Source: Rhinopithecus roxellana (Eukaryota > Chordata > Mammalia > Primates > Cercopithecidae). From it: 64,000 nt of DNA. The translations under genes were made by a program, and so were the position numbers. Below the pieces are notes generated by a model, which saw only the letters and a list, made by a program, of their open reading frames with translations, was not told where the DNA came from and made no database searches. Where the stretch lies: assembly GCF_007565055.1 (NCBI RefSeq), contig NC_044563.1:100339489-100403488 (forward strand). The letters are read 5' to 3'. Position 1 is the stretch's first letter. Each line of letters starts with the position of its first letter. This document shows, piece after piece, positions 10,378 through 23,639 of this stretch.

Positions 10378-13300
10378 CACAGTTTCTTTATCCACTTGTT
10401 GATTGATGGGCATTTGGCATTTGGGTTGGTTCCACATTTTTGCAATTGCAAATTGTGCTGCCATAAACATGACTGTGTAAGTATCTTTTTCATATAATGA
10501 ATTCTTTCCCTCTGGGTAGATACCCAATAGTGAGATTGTTGGATCAAATGATAGTTCTACTTTTGGTCCTTGAAGGAATCTCTATACTGTTTTCCATAGT
10601 GGTTTTACTAGTCTGCATACCCACCAGCAGTGTAGAAGTGTTCTCTTTTCACTGTATCCAGGCCAACATCTATTTTTTTTTATTATTATTATGGCTATTG
10701 TTGCAGGAGTAAAGAAGTATCACATTGTGGTTTTGATTTGCATTTCCCTAATTACTAGAGATATTTGACATTTTTTCTTATGATTGTTGGACATTTGTAT
10801 AACTTCCTTTGAGAATTGTCTATTCACATCCTTAGCCCACTTTTTGATGGGATTATTTATTTTTTCCTTCCTTGCTGATTTGTTTGAGTTCATTGTCAGT
10901 TCTGAATATTAATCCCTTGTCATATGTATAGATTGTGAAGATTTTCTCCCACTTCGCAGGTTGTCTGTTTACTCTGCTGAATGTTCCATTTGCTGTGCAA
11001 AAGCTCTTTAGTTTAATTAAGTCCTACCTATTTATCTTTATTTTCATTGCATTTGCTTTTGGGTTCTTAGTCATGAAATTCTTGCCTAAGCCCAAGTCAA
11101 GAAGGGTTTTTCTGATGTTATCTTCTAGAATTTTTATAGTTTTAGATCTTAAAGTCCTTAATCCATCTTGGGTTGATTTCTGTATAATGTGAGAGAAGAG
11201 GATCCAGTTTCATTCTCCTACATGTGGCTAGCCAATTATCCCAGCACCATTTGTTGAATACGGTGTCCTTTCCCCACTTTAGGTTTTTATTTGCTTTGTC
11301 AAATAACAGCTGGCTCTAAGTATTTGGCTTTATTGCTTGGTTCTCCATTCTGTTCCATTGGTCTATGTGCCTATTTTTATACCAGTTCCATGATGTTTTG
11401 GTGACTATGACCTTATAGTGTAGTTTGAAATCAGGTAATGTGATGCCTCCAGATTTGTTCTTTTTGCTTAGTCTTGTTTTGTCTATGTGGGCTCTTTTTT
11501 TGCTCCATATAAATTTTAGGATTGTTTTTTCTAGTTCTGTGAAGAATGATGGTGCTATTTTGATGGTAATTGCATTAAATTTGTAGGTTGCTTTTGGCAG
11601 TATGGCCTTTTTCTCAATATTGATTCTACCCACCCATTTATGAGCATGAAATGTGTTTCCATTTGTTTGTGTCTATGGTTTCTCTCAGCAGTGTTTTCTA
11701 GTTTTCCTTGTAGAGGTCTTTCACCTCCTTGGTTAGGTATATTCCTAAGTATTTTATTTTACTTTTTAGATCTATTCTAAAAGGGTTGAGTTCTTGATTT
11801 GATTCTCAGCTAGGTTGCTGTCGGTGTGGAAAAGAGCTACTGATTTGTGTACATTAATTTTGTATCCTTAAACTTTCCTGAATTTATTTACCAATTATAG
11901 GAGCTTTTTGGATGGATCTTTAGGGTTTTCTAGGTATACAATCTTATCATCAGCAAGCAGCAACAGTTTGACTTCCTCTTTACCAGTCTGAATGCCCTTT
12001 ATTTATTTCTTTTGTCTGATTGCTGTAAATAGAACTTCTAGTACTATGTTGAATAAAGTGGTAAGAGTGGGCATCCCTGTCTTATTCCAGTTCTCAGAGG
12101 GAATGCTTTCAACTTTTCCCCATTCAGCATTATGTTGGCTGTGGGTTTGTCATAGATGGCTTTTATTACATTGAGGTATGTCCCTTGCATGCAAGTTTTG
12201 CTGCTGAGGGTTTTAATCATAAAGGGATGCTGAATTTTGTCCACTGCTTTTTGTGCATCTATTGACATGATCATGTGATTTTCTTTTTTTAATTTTGTTT
12301 GTCGTGTATCACATTTATTGACTTGCATAAGTAAAATCATTCCTGTATCCCTAGTATGAAACCTACTTGATCATGGTGGATTATCTTTTTGATAGGTTGC
12401 TGGTTTTAGTTAGATAGAATTTTGTTAAAAATTTTTAATGTATTTTCATCAAGGATATTGGTCCATAGTTTTATTTTTCAGTTATGTCCTTTCCTGGTTT
12501 TGGTATTAGAGTGATACTGGTTTCATAGAATGATTTACGGAGGATTCCCTCTTTCTCTGTCTTGTGGAATAGTGTCAATACGATTGGTACCAATGCTTGT
12601 TTGAATGTCTGGTAGAATTCAGCTGTGAATCTGTCTGGTCCTGGACTTTCTTTGTTGGTAATTTTTTTAAATTACTATTTCAGTCTCACTGCTTGTTATT
12701 TTTGGTCTATTCAGGGTATCTAATTCTTCCTGATTTAAGCTAGGAGGATTTTATCTTTCCAGAAATTTATCCATCACCTCTAGGCTTTCCAGTATACGTG
12801 CATAAAAGTGTTCATAGTAGCCTTGAGTGATCTTTTGTATTTCTGTGGTGTCAGTTGTAATATCTCCCATTTTGTTTCTAATTGAACTTATTTAGATTTT
12901 CTCTCTTCTTGGTTAATCTTGCTAATGCTCTATCAACTTTTAAAAAATCTTTTCAAAGAACCAGCATTTTGTTTCATTTATCCTTTGTATTGTATTTTGT
13001 TTGTTTCAATTTCATTTAGTTCTGCTCTGATCTTGGTTATTTCCTTTCTTCTGCTGGGTTTGGTTTGTTCTTGTTTCTCTAGTTTCTTGAGATGTGACCT
13101 TAGATTGTCTATTTGTGCTCTTTCAGACTTTTTGATGTAGGCATTTAGGGCTATGAACTTCCTTCTTATCACCACCTTTGCTGTATCCCAGAGGTTTCAA
13201 CAGGTTTTATCACTAATATCATGCAGTTCAAATAATTTTTAAAATTTCCATCTTGAGTTCTTTGTTGACCCAATGATCATTCAAAAACAGGTTGTTTAAT

Positions 13301-13529
13301 TTCCATGTATTTGCATGGTATTGAAGGTTCCTGTTGGAGTTGATTACCAGTTTTGTTTCACTGTGATCTGAGAGAGTACTTGATATTTCAGTTTTCTTAA
13401 CTTTTTTGATACTTGTTTTGTGGCCTACCACATGGTCTATCTTGGAGAATGTTCAATGTGCTGATGAATAAATGTATATTTTGTGGTTGTTGGGTAGAAT
13501 GCTCTGTAAATATCTGTTAAGTCCATTTG

Positions 13530-13829
13530 TCATGGAGTATAGTTTAAGTCTGTTGTTTCTTTATTGACTTTCTGTCTTGATGATCTCTCTAGTGCTGTTA
13601 GTGGAGTATTGAAGTCCCCCACTATTATTGTGTTGCTGTCTGTCTCATTCCTTAGGTGTACTAGTAATTGTTTTATAAATTTGGTAGCTCCAGTGTTAGG
13701 TGCATATATATTTAGGATTGTGATAATTTCCTGTTGGACAAGGCCTTTTATCATTATATAATGTTCCTCTTTGTCTTTTTGAACTGCTGTTGCTTTGAAG
13801 TTTGTTTTGTCTGATATAAGAACAGTCAC
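13530..13829 (-). pseudogene. L1PB ORF2 endonuclease remnant
   Basis: About 99 codons remain of the endonuclease domain, with 'ILNIYAPNTGA' and the catalytic-loop block 'VGDFNTPL'. Flanking frames are shifted. Other short ORF2 pieces with L1 similarity lie at 13228-13431, 12978-13175, 12044-12340 and 11316-11633, all minus strand and all out of register with one another. Confidence 0.85.
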
Positions 13830-14306
13830 TCCTGTTTGCTTTTGGTGTCCATTTGCATGGAATGCCTTTTTTTACTCCTTTACCTTAAGTTTATGTGAGT
13901 CCTAGTGTGTTAGGTGAGTCTCTTGAAGGCAGCAGGTGGTTGGTTGGTGAGTTTTTATCCAATCTGCAATTCTATGTCTTTTAAGTGGAGCATTTACGTC
14001 ATTCAATGTTAGTATTGAGATGTGAGGTACTATTCCTTTTATTGTGCTATTTGTTGCCTATATACCTTTTTTTTTTTTTTTTTTGTATCTTTGTTTTATA
14101 GGTCCTGTGAGATTTATGCTTTAAAGAGGTTCTGTTTTGATGGGTTTCCAGGGTTTGTTTCAAGACTTAGAGCTCCTTTTAGCCATTCTTGTAGTTCTGG
14201 CTTAGTAGTGGTAAATTCTCTCACCATTTATTTTTCTGAAAAAGACTGAATCTTTCCTTCATTTCTGAAGCTTACTTTTACTGGATACCAAATTCTTGGC
14301 TGATAA

Positions 14307-14338
<32 letters not shown>

Positions 14339-14417
14339 GGGGGCTGAAGATAGGGCCCCAATTTATTCTAACTTGCAGGGTTTCTGCTGAGAAATCTGCT
14401 GTTAATCTGATAGGTTT

Positions 14418-14660
14418 TCATTTATAAGTTTCTTGGTGCTTTTGCCTCACAGTTCTTAAGATTCTTTCCTTCATCTTGACTTTAGATAACTTGATGACAG
14501 TGTGCCTAGGTGATGATATTTTTGTGATGAATTTCCCAGATATTCTTTGAGATTCTTGTATTTGGATATCTACATCTCCAGCAAGGCTGGGGAAGTTTAT
14601 GTCAAGTATTTCCCCAAATATGTTTTCCAAACTTTTAGATGTCTCTTCTGGGAATGCCAA
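14418..14660 (-). pseudogene. L1PB ORF1 remnant
   Basis: An 80-codon open stretch with the ORF1p RRM-side order: 'NIFGEILDINFPSLAGDVDIQIQES', then 'SSPRHTVIKLSKVKMKERILR'. This corresponds roughly to residues 175-245 of intact ORF1p. There is no start or C-terminal domain in frame. Confidence 0.8.
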
Positions 14661-16556
14661 TTATTCTTAGGTTTGGTCATTTAACATAATCCCAAACTTC
14701 TTGGAGATTTTGTTCATTTTTTAAAATTATTTTTTCTTTGTCTTTGTTGGATTGGGTTAACTCAAAAATCTTGTCTTAGAGCTCTGTAGCTCTTTCCTCT
14801 GCTTGTTCAATTCTATTGCTGAGGCTTTCCAGAACATTTTGCCATTTCCCTAAGCATGTTCTTTATTTCCTGAAGTTTTGATTGATTTTTATTTATGCTA
14901 TCTATTTTACTGAGGATTTCTCCCCTCATTTCTTGTATCATTTTTTTTTTTTTAATTTCCTTATGTTGGACCTCACTTTTCTCTGGTGCCTCCTTGATTA
15001 ACTTAATAACAAATTTATTTTTCAGGTAAATCAGGGATTTCTTCTTGGTTTGGTGAGCTAGTGTGATTATGTCAGGGTGTTAAAGAACCTTGTTATGTCA
15101 TATTACCAGAATTGTTTTTCTGGTTCCTTCTCATTTGGGTAAGCTATGCCAAAGGGAAACTCTAGGGCTCAAGGCTGCTGTTCAGATTGTTTTGTCCCAT
15201 GGGGTGTTCCCCTGATATAGAACTCTCCCCGTTTTCCTAGGGATGTGGCTTCCTGAGGACTGAGCTGTAGTGATTGTTATCCATTTTCTGAATCTAGCCA
15301 CCCAGCAGGTCTACCAGGCTCTGAGCTGGTACTGAGGATTGTCTGCACAAAGTCCTGTGAGGTGAATCATCTGCAGATCTCTCAGCCATAGTTACTAACA
15401 CCTGCTCTGGTGGAGGTGGTAGAGGGGGTGAAATGGACTCTTTGATGGTCCTTAATTTTGGTTGTTTAATGCACTATTTTTGTGCTGGTTGGCTTCCTGA
15501 CAGGAAGTGGCACTTTTTGGAGAGTATCAGCTCTGGTAGTATAGGGAGGCTCAGGTGGTGAGATGGGCCCTAGAACTCCTGAGTATTTGTCCTTTGCCTT
15601 CAGCTACCAGGGTGGGTATAAAAGAACCATCAGGTGGGGGCAGGGCTAGGTGTGACTGAACTCAGGTTCTCCTTGGGCAGGTCTTGCTGTGGCTGCTGTG
15701 GGGGATTGGGGTGTGGTTCCTAAGACAATGGAGCTATGTTCCCAGGAGAATTATGGCTGCCTCTGGTGTGTCATGCAGGTTGTAAGGGAAGTGAGGGAAA
15801 GCCAGTAGTCACAGGCCTCACCCAGCTCCCATGCAATCCAAAAGGCTGGTCTCACTCCCACTGTGCCCCACTTCAATAGTACCGAGTCTGTTTCCAGGCA
15901 GTGGGTGAACAGGGTTGAGGACTTGCCCCAGGCTACCAGCCTCCCAGCTGCAAAAGCAAGCAGGGCTTTTGGGCCTGTGGAGTCTGCACACTGGATTCAC
16001 ACCCTCCCCAAGTTCTGGCCAAGAGACTTCGCATTTGGTTGGAATTGTTCAAAGTTCATCTGGAGGTTTCCTTCTCCCTGTGATCTTTTCCTAGGACCTC
16101 TGGCAGCCTTCTCCAAGGACTCCTGTGAGACAAAGCAGAAATGGCTTCCCAGGGGACCCAGAGAGCCCACAGAGTTTTTCCCATAGCTTTCTCTACCCCT
16201 GTATTTTGCTCAGCTCTCTGAATTTACTCAGGCCCAGGTAAGTTCAGAATCTTCTCCCGTGATCTAGACTTTCAGGTTCCCCAGTGAGGGTATGTGTTTG
16301 GGGGTGGATAGTCCCCCTTTTCCACTTCTATAGCTTGGACACTCACAGCATTTGGGGTGTCTCCTGGGTCCTATAGGAGCAATCTGCTTCCTTCAGAGGA
16401 TAGGTGGGTTCTCTCAGCTTTCCTGGATTATTCCTGCAGTAGTTCTGGAGCAAAAGTTCATGATGAGATTCTCTACACTCTGCTCTGTCCATCCAAGTGG
16501 GAGCTGCAATCTAGTCCTGCCTCCTATCTGCTGTAATCTAGGCAAGTTTTCCTGAT

Positions 16557-19180
16557 CTTGTTCTATTGACTCAAATAAGAAGAAATGATCCTCTTTGGCT
16601 AATGAAAACCCAGAGAGAAGGGATATGAAAAGTCAAAAGGGAAGAAATCACAGGGCAGTGGGTGGGCAGTTAAGGACAGATAATATTTATTTTTGTGGGT
16701 GATAACTACCTCCTTGGGCTGGCTTTTCTACAGTACATCAATGGCTTCACCTCCATAAGCACCAGGAGTTAATTTTAGTGTCTATTGATCTGGCCCTGGT
16801 GATCTTCAGAGAACATTCTGTAGCTGCTGTGTGGACATAGTCTGTCCCCACTTCTACCACTTGCCTCCTGCAAGTAATCACTCAGCAGCCCTTTATCTAA
16901 GAGAAAAGTCTACTCAGTGACTGTCATGCCATTCTATGACCTGAGACTGAGGTTCACTCTAGTTGCTCTGTGTTCTATACTCTACCCTGGGAGCCATGTG
17001 TATCAAGAACAATCCCCTGGCTTCTAGCAGGACATGGCTATCTATGTTTTGTGACTGGTACATTGGAGGGTAATTAGAAATGTGGCTTAAAAAAAGGGGT
17101 AAGTTACATCATGTTTTATTTTAGGTTGACTGGATATTCAGCAGAGAAAAACAAGGTCTCTGCTCTCAGGAAGCTTACAGTCTACTAGAGGGAAACAGAA
17201 AATAACAGCAAGATGAGTTATTATGTAATGTGATAGAAGTAGTGGTAGACTCTTATTAGGAATAGCAATGCATTACTGCAGTCACATACATCAATGTGAA
17301 TTCACTTCTCTTATTCTTCCCAAAGGGACAACTTTCTGAACAAAAGTTTTGAATATTAGGAGGAGAGGAGGGAGATCACAGTGGAACTAAGAATCTTAGT
17401 TTTGACAGAGACCACACCAAGTGGAAAAGATGCCAGAAGGAGAAGTTAGAAGATCCTTAAGAAAAGCTGTGACTGTTGCAGAGCTGTTTCTGTGTTGGCC
17501 TTTTCTACAGTATTGTTATATTTGCCCGCTCCAAGTACGGACTAGGTCATCATGACATTAACCTGCGAACAGACTTATTTCAGCTTTGACTAGCCTGACC
17601 TGTTGCTTCAATGCCATATGAATAGCACTCATAATACCTGCTTTGGCTGTAAATATGATACCTGGCCCGCTCCCACCTCCCTCTCCTTCACAGAGGTTTT
17701 CACAGAAGCCTTTATATCAAGTAGGTTTGAGAAGTCGTCCTGCTTGTGTAACCCTGAACACAGTTTGAGTACAATAAAAGGAGCGTTAGAACATGATGTC
17801 ATAGAAATCTCAAAGAAATGTTTTCTTCTCATTCTCATGTTTGATTTAAGGCTGAACAGATTGTCAAGACTCACTTTAGTTACCACAATTCAGGTCAAGA
17901 TGTCTAAATGTGAGTGAATCAAAAAGCTATTATGACCTGAGAAGTGTCTCATCAATTACATTGTAGACTGTAGAGACCAAAACCTTCTTATGCCAAGAGC
18001 ACATTGACTAGTTGGAGAGAAAGGAGTGTTTTGGCTTTCTTTACTCATCTATTTGAAGCACATATTAACAATGTTAAGATTTTGACATTTAACTTCAAGC
18101 CTGAGAAAACAAAGGGAATGTGTTGTTCTTCCATTTCCATATGCACTTAAGAGTTCTAGTTAAATATTCCTCAAGATATGTCTAACCAATGGAAGTATAC
18201 CTTTAGTTATAGAATTGCAGAGATATGGCATTGTGTTCACAATTATGAAAAACAATTATAATGTAAAATTTTTTATGACTTTTTTTAAAAATTGGAGGGT
18301 AGAAGCCTTAAAATGCTCAAGGAAAAGGACTTTTTGTGTGTTTGTTTTTTGTGTGTATATTTGTGTGTGTGTGCATTTTTCTAGTATTGCATCTGTAAGC
18401 TATATATATATAGGATTATATCATGCATATTGCTTTAGACGTTTAGTTATAAAGTCATTCATAATGCTAACCTTTTATTTATCTATCTTAGTTTAAGATC
18501 TCTCTCTATATGTTTTTAAGACATAAGGAGCCCTAAAATAAACACACACCCCAAATTAGAACTAAAAAATCATTAATATATTTTAAGCCTATGTGCGCCC
18601 CACTCCAAATCATGTTCTTTTCCTAATGCTGAAAAATTTTATGTTCTGTACATACATTTTGTTAGAATTTTAGGATACGTGTTTGAATATTATAAACTTT
18701 AAATAATTTAAATTATACTGTTTATATTTCACTGCAACTTGCTTTTTTCACTCAACATTATACTTTGGGATTCAACAGTCAGGCCTATAAACCCCAACCT
18801 CACTCAGTCACAAGATGCTGGCTGCCCCAGGAAGCATATGACCTTGGGCAAAGGAGCTTTCTATAGCTGACACTGACCTCAGAGGAGCTGATAACCAATC
18901 TTTATTTAAAATTTGATATTTTCTTTATAATATATTTTTGCATTAATTTTGATTTTTAAAAACATTTCATTAAAGTGTGACTTATCTTGATTACTGATTA
19001 TTTTTGGTTGCCCTTTAAAGTTTGCACTTATATACAAACTGAGGCAAGGACCTCACTTCTGACATATAGGAGGCTGTCTAATGACTCTACTGCCTCCAGA
19101 CAGGCAGAAAGTACTTCTTCCAAGAGGGTTTTGGACAGTGCATCTTGGTTTCTACTACAGGAAGTGACATTCCAATGGTG
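16557..19180. other. Mostly unrecognised, AT-rich
   Basis: No gene signal. At 17140-17260 'caaggtctctgctctcagg' plus 'gcttacagtctacta' resembles an ancient mammalian-wide repeat. 17590-17900 holds a 104-codon open frame (17603-17917) with no recognisable domain and an 'aataaaa' signal at about 17771, which could belong to an old LTR. 18540-18780 is AT-rich and might be an old LINE tail. None of these is firm. Confidence 0.4.
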
Positions 19181-19333
19181 GATTCTTTCTTAGCCTGCAT
19201 CTTTGAGAAGGTTTGTGAAACAGAGCCCCTAGCCAGCCTCAGAGTGAGAAAGAAACCTTTATTTTAAATCCCTGAGATTTGGGGTATTTGAGTTGGTCAT
19301 TACCTATGCCGTCTTGACCTATACAGAAATTGT
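19181..19333 (+). mobile_element. Old LTR 3' end (MLT1-like)
   Basis: 'gaaagaaacctttattttaa', 'ccctgagatttggggt' and 'cttgacctatacag' follow the order of 3' ends of old MaLR/MLT1-type LTRs. The 5' limit is unclear. Confidence 0.4.
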
Positions 19334-19814
19334 GACTCAAAGTAGGATGCCTAACAACAACCTAAAATATACAAAGCAGTTGGCATTGACTTAATTGTCA
19401 GGGTGTGGCTAGTGAGGAAATTGCTATCAAACACTGGAAACATGGCAATCCATTTATGTAATGGCAAAACATTCAGTGAAATTAGTGCCATGGGTTTTGA
19501 GGGAAGAAGATCTTTGTACCTAACAAACTTCTTGCTATAGATGAGAGGGTGAGAAAAAAAATATTTTGTGATTTGTGTTGGTTGCTATGTCTATCTTTGG
19601 TCAGTTATGAAGAGAAACATATATACCTAGAGAAAAATGTACCAATTTACAAACAGAAATGAAGGAGAATAGAGGAAGCCCACAGTTCTTGCATTCATGG
19701 GATTATTGTTTGGGATTGGCTCCTTAATCTCAAAAAATAAAAACTAAATTAAGAAAATCTTGAAACACAAAGCCTGGTTAAATATTTATTTACTCTTTGC
19801 ACGTTATTCTCCTT
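19334..19814. other. No recognisable content
   Basis: AT-rich sequence between an LTR-like end and an L1 tail. No repeat or coding signature seen. Confidence 0.5.
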
Positions 19815-21268
19815 ATTTTTTTATGATACTTTAAGTTCTAGGGTACATGTGCACAACATGCAGGTTTGTTACATATGTATACATGTTCCATATTGGTGTG
19901 CTGAACCCATTAACTCATCATTTATATTAGGTATATCTCCTAATGCTATCCCTCCCCCACCCCACCCCATAACAGGCCCCAGCGTGTGATGTTCCCCACC
20001 CTCTGTCCAAGTATCCTCATTGTTCAATTTCCACCTATGAGTGAGAACATGTGGTGTTTGGTTTTCTGTCCTTGAGATAGTTTGCTCAGAATGATGGTTT
20101 CCAGCTTCATCCATGTCCCTACAAAGGACATGAACTCATCCTTTTGTATGACTGCATAGTATTCCATGATGTATATGTGCCACATTTTGTTAATCCAGTC
20201 TATCATTGATGGACATTTGGGTTGGTTCCAAGTCTTTGCTATTGTGAATAGTGCTGCAGTGAACATATGTGTGCATGTGTCTTTATAGCAGCATGATTTA
20301 TAATCCTTTAGGTATATACCCAGTAATGGGATGCCTGGGTCAAATGGTATTTCTAGTTCTAGATCCTGGAGGAATCCCCGCACTGTCTTCCATAATGGTT
20401 GAACTAGTTAACAGTCCCACTAACAGTGTAAAAGTGTTCGTGTTTCTCCATATCCTCTCCAGCACCTGTTGTTTCCTGACATTTTATTGATCGTCATTCT
20501 AACTGGTGTGAGATGGTATCTCATTGTGGTTTTGATTTGCATTTCTCTGATGGCCAGTGCTGATGAGCATTTTTTCATGTGTCTGCTGGCTGCATAAATG
20601 TCTTCTTTTGAGAAGTGTCTGTTCATATCTTTTGCCCACTTTTTGATGGGGTTGTTTTTTTCCTGTAAGTTTTTCTGAGTTCTTTGTAGATTCTGGATAT
20701 TAGCCCTTTGTCAGATGAGTAGATTGCAAAAATTTTCTCTCATTCTGTAGGTTGCCTGTTCACTCTGATGGTAGTTTCTCTTTCTGTGCAGAACCTCTTT
20801 AGTTTAATTAGATCCCATTTGTCAATTTTGGCTTTTGTTGCCATTGATTTTGGTGTTTTAGATATGAAGTCTTTACTCATGCCTATGTCCTGAATGGTAT
20901 TGCCTAGGTTTTCTTCTAGGGTTTTAATGGTTTTAGGTCTAACAAGAGTCTTTAATGCATCTTCAATTACGTTTTGTATAAGGTGTATGGAAGGGATCCA
21001 GTTTCAGCTTTCTACATATGGCTAGCCAGTTTTCCCAGCACCATTTATTAAATAGGGAATCCTTTCCCCATTTCTTGTTTTTGTCAGGTTTGTCAAAGAT
21101 CAGATGGTTGTAGATGTGTGGTATTGTTTCTGAGGTTTCTGTTCTGTTCCATTGGTCTATGTCTCTGTTTTGGTACCAGTACCATGCTGTTTTGGTTACA
21201 GTAGCCTTGTAGTATAGTTTGAAGTCAGGTAGCATGATGCCTCCAGCTTTGTTCTTTTGGCTTAGGAT
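19815..21268 (-). mobile_element. 5'-truncated L1PA
   Basis: Minus-strand L1 starting at its 3' end ('tactttaagttctagggtac'), then 3' UTR and about 1.2 kb of ORF2 up to the 'KAGGIMLPDFKLYY' region, where it breaks off. The 3' UTR ('cattaactcatcatttatatt') lacks the monkey-specific duplication, so it is an older, catarrhine-age L1PA. ORF2 pieces at 20024-20383, 20420-20626 and 20963-21235 are in different frames. No clean target duplication is visible. Confidence 0.9.
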
Positions 21269-21698
21269 TTTTGGCTCCTATTATTGCTGTTGAGAATAGC
21301 AACCTAATTACCTTTTCTTTGAGAGGATTTATTTTTTTTTCTCTGTGTGCTTTTATGATCTTCTCTTGTCTTCATTGCCCTGAAATTTGATTTTGGTATG
21401 TCTAGGTTATGGTTTTATTTATATTTACCCTTTCTTGATTTTGTGCTGGTGGGGTTATACTCAGTTATTATCTCTTTCAACATTGTCTCTCCCAATGTTT
21501 TGTTTTAATCTCTTCTGGAATTGCAATTGGAGTGTTAGATCTTGTTCTAAATTTTAGACTGCTTAACCACTGTTTTATGTTCCTTTATCTTTTTATATTT
21601 CTGGGCTGCATTCTGACAAATAACTTTTTAAAAATCTATTTTCTAGTTACCTATTTTTTCTCTTAGTTATTCTACCAACAACTGAGTAATACATTCTG
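21269..21698 (-). mobile_element. Old L1M fragment, first part
   Basis: Diverged L1M-like sequence ('gatcttctcttgtcttcatt', 'gggctgcattctgac'), in the style of the ORF1/5' side of old L1s read antisense. It is interrupted by a THE1 LTR and an AluY and continues at 22402. Confidence 0.5.
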
Positions 21699-22050
21699 AT
21701 AATGGTTTGGCTGTGTCCCCACTGAAATCTCATCTTGAATTGTACTTGCATAATTTCCACATGCTGTGGGAGGGACTCAGTGGGAGATAAATTGAATCAT
21801 GGGGGCATTCCTCCCCATACTGTTCTCTTGGTAGTGAGTAAGTCTCACGAGATCTGATGGTTTTATCAGGGGTTTTTGCGTCTTCCTCATTTTCTCTTGC
21901 TGCCACCATGTAAGAAGTAAGTGCCTTTTGCCTCCTGCCATGATTTTGAGGCCTCCCCAGCCAGGTGGAACTGTAAGTCCAATTAAAATTATTTTTCTTC
22001 CCAGTCTCAGGTATGTCTTTATCAGCAGCATGAAAACAGACTAATATACA
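21699..22050 (+). mobile_element. THE1-type MaLR solo LTR
   Basis: A complete LTR from 'tgataatggtttggctgtg' (near 21698) through 'gagatctgatggttttatc' to 'gaaaacagactaatata'. No internal sequence flanks it. It lies within an old L1M. Confidence 0.9.
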
Positions 22051-22056
22051 TTCCAA

Positions 22057-22060
<4 letters not shown>

Positions 22061-22108
<48 letters not shown>
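22061..22108. repeat. (TA)n microsatellite at Alu tail
   Basis: About 24 TA units between the left target-site copy and the Alu body. They occupy the place of the poly-T and replace the A-tail. Confidence 0.95.
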
Positions 22109-22109
<1 letters not shown>

Positions 22110-22388
22110 AGATGGAGTCTTGCTCTGTTGCCCAGGCTGGAGAGCAGTGGCATGATCTCGGCTCACTGCAAGCTCTGCCTCCTGGGTTCACGCCATTCTC
22201 ATGCCTCAGCCTCCTGAGTAACTGGGGCCACAGGTGCCCACCACCATACCCACCTAATTTTTGTATTTTTAGTAGAGATGGGGTTTCACCGTGTTAGCCA
22301 GGATGGTCTCGATCTCCTGACCTCATGATCCACCAGCCTCAGACTCCCAAAGTGCTGGGATTACAGGCATGAACCACCTTGCCCGGCC
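22066..22388 (-). mobile_element. AluY-type element
   Basis: Minus-strand Alu with 'gtgttagccaggatggtctcg' wording. CCAATAATTATAT occurs at 22053-22065 and 22389-22401 as a perfect 13-bp target duplication. Confidence 0.9.
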
Positions 22389-22401
22389 CCAATAATTATA
22401 T

Positions 22402-22800
22402 TTTTATTTCTAAAAGATCTCTTGGTACATTGTCAAATAGGCATGGTTATTTTTGATAATACACCATTTCTTATTAATTTCTTTGGATTATAGTTTTTAT
22501 TACTTTATATGCATTAAATATATTTATTACATATTATTCATTTGGAAATTTTAATATGTAAAGCCTTGTTCTAAATTTATTATTTGTTATTTCTGCTGGT
22601 TCTTTCTTGGTGAATTTATTCATGTATTTGGTGAATTTTTTTCTTTTGAGATCATAATTAGTTAACCTCAATCTTTGGGAATCTGAAGAGCTGGTTGGGG
22701 ATTCTTTTATCTAGAGAAGGTTTAATTTCTTTCAGCCAGAGGCAAGGGGGAATTATCAAACTGGACCAAATTCAACTTAATTTCTCATATAAATATTCCT
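22402..22800 (-). mobile_element. Old L1M fragment, second part
   Basis: Continues the L1M of 21269: 'atttctaaaagatctcttgg' follows the expected 'cataatttctaaaag'-type order across the Alu site. It fades into AT-rich DNA by about 22800. Confidence 0.45.
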
Positions 22801-23312
22801 TATTCTTCAGTTTAACTTTTTATATAATTTATGTTAAGATGATGTCAAAACTATATAAAATTTGCAACATCTGCATGTTTCTCACCAAAATATCCTATAT
22901 TCTTAACGTTTGACTGCATTTGATCTCTCTATCTTTGTCTCTCACTCTCTATTTAGTTATTAATCTTCTTCAAAACTGTTTAAGATCAATTTTTAAACAC
23001 ATTGTACCATTACTTATAATCCTCTAGTGGTTATTTCCCAAGAACAAGGACACTCTCCAACATAACCATGATATAGCTGTCTAAAGAAGAATTAACCTGT
23101 GATGCAATAATACCGTCTAATCTACAGACCCCACTGAAATTTTGCTAACTGTATTAACAACGTCTTTTTTCTTTCTGGTCCAGGATTGCATTTCCCTTTA
23201 TTTTTTTTCTATCTTGAACAGCTTCTTAGCCTTTTCCTTTTATAAATTTGATAGTATTTGTAATTTCTACCCTCATATCTATTCTTCCACCTATGATAAT
23301 TAAAATATTCTG
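22801..23312. mobile_element. Ancient LINE-tail-like stretch
   Basis: 22990-23240 contains 'tttcccaagaacaaggacac', 'tctaatctacagacccc' and 'ggtccaggattgcattt', a word order I know from diverged old L1/HAL1 3' regions. Strand and family are not certain. The first 190 bases show nothing. Confidence 0.4.
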
Positions 23313-23629
23313 GGCCAGGTGCGGTGGCTCATGCCTGTAATCGCAGCACTTTGGGAGGCCAAGGTGGGTGGATCACTTGAGGTCAGCAGTTCAAGAGGAG
23401 CCTGGCCAACATGGTGAAACCCTGTCTCTACTAAAAATACAAAAAATAGCCAGACGTGGTGGCATATGCCTGTAATCCCAGCTACTCTGGAGGCTGAGTC
23501 ACGAGAATTGCTGGAACCTGGAAGGCAGAGGTTGCAGTGAGCCGAGATTGCGCTGCTGCACTCCAGCCTGGGTGATAAGAGTCATACTGCCTCAAAAAAA
23601 AAAAAAAAGAAAAAGAAAAAGAAAAAATT
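23313..23629 (+). mobile_element. AluS-type element
   Basis: A full-length plus-strand Alu from 'ggccaggtgcggtggctc' to an A-rich tail with AAAAAG units. It is moderately diverged (AluS age). Confidence 0.9.
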
Positions 23630-23639
23630 CACGTGCTGG

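Larger units (their letters stand above)
9955..16556 (-). mobile_element. Near full-length L1PB, decayed
   Basis: Minus-strand L1 of about 6.6 kb. The 3' UTR is at the left ('ttggggaacaggtgtatttgg', 'cccaacacctgagcag'), then ORF2 (about 10500-14000), ORF1 (about 14250-15050) and a long 5' UTR to about 16556. The 3' UTR wording is that of L1PB, not L1PA. Frames are broken by many indels and stops. It retains nearly the whole family length and serves as the reference for the split L1PB at 33051. Confidence 0.9.

Noticed and set aside
17603..17917. 104-codon open frame as a novel gene
   Set aside because: No recognisable domain, promoter or splice context; overlapping antisense frame of similar length suggests chance.
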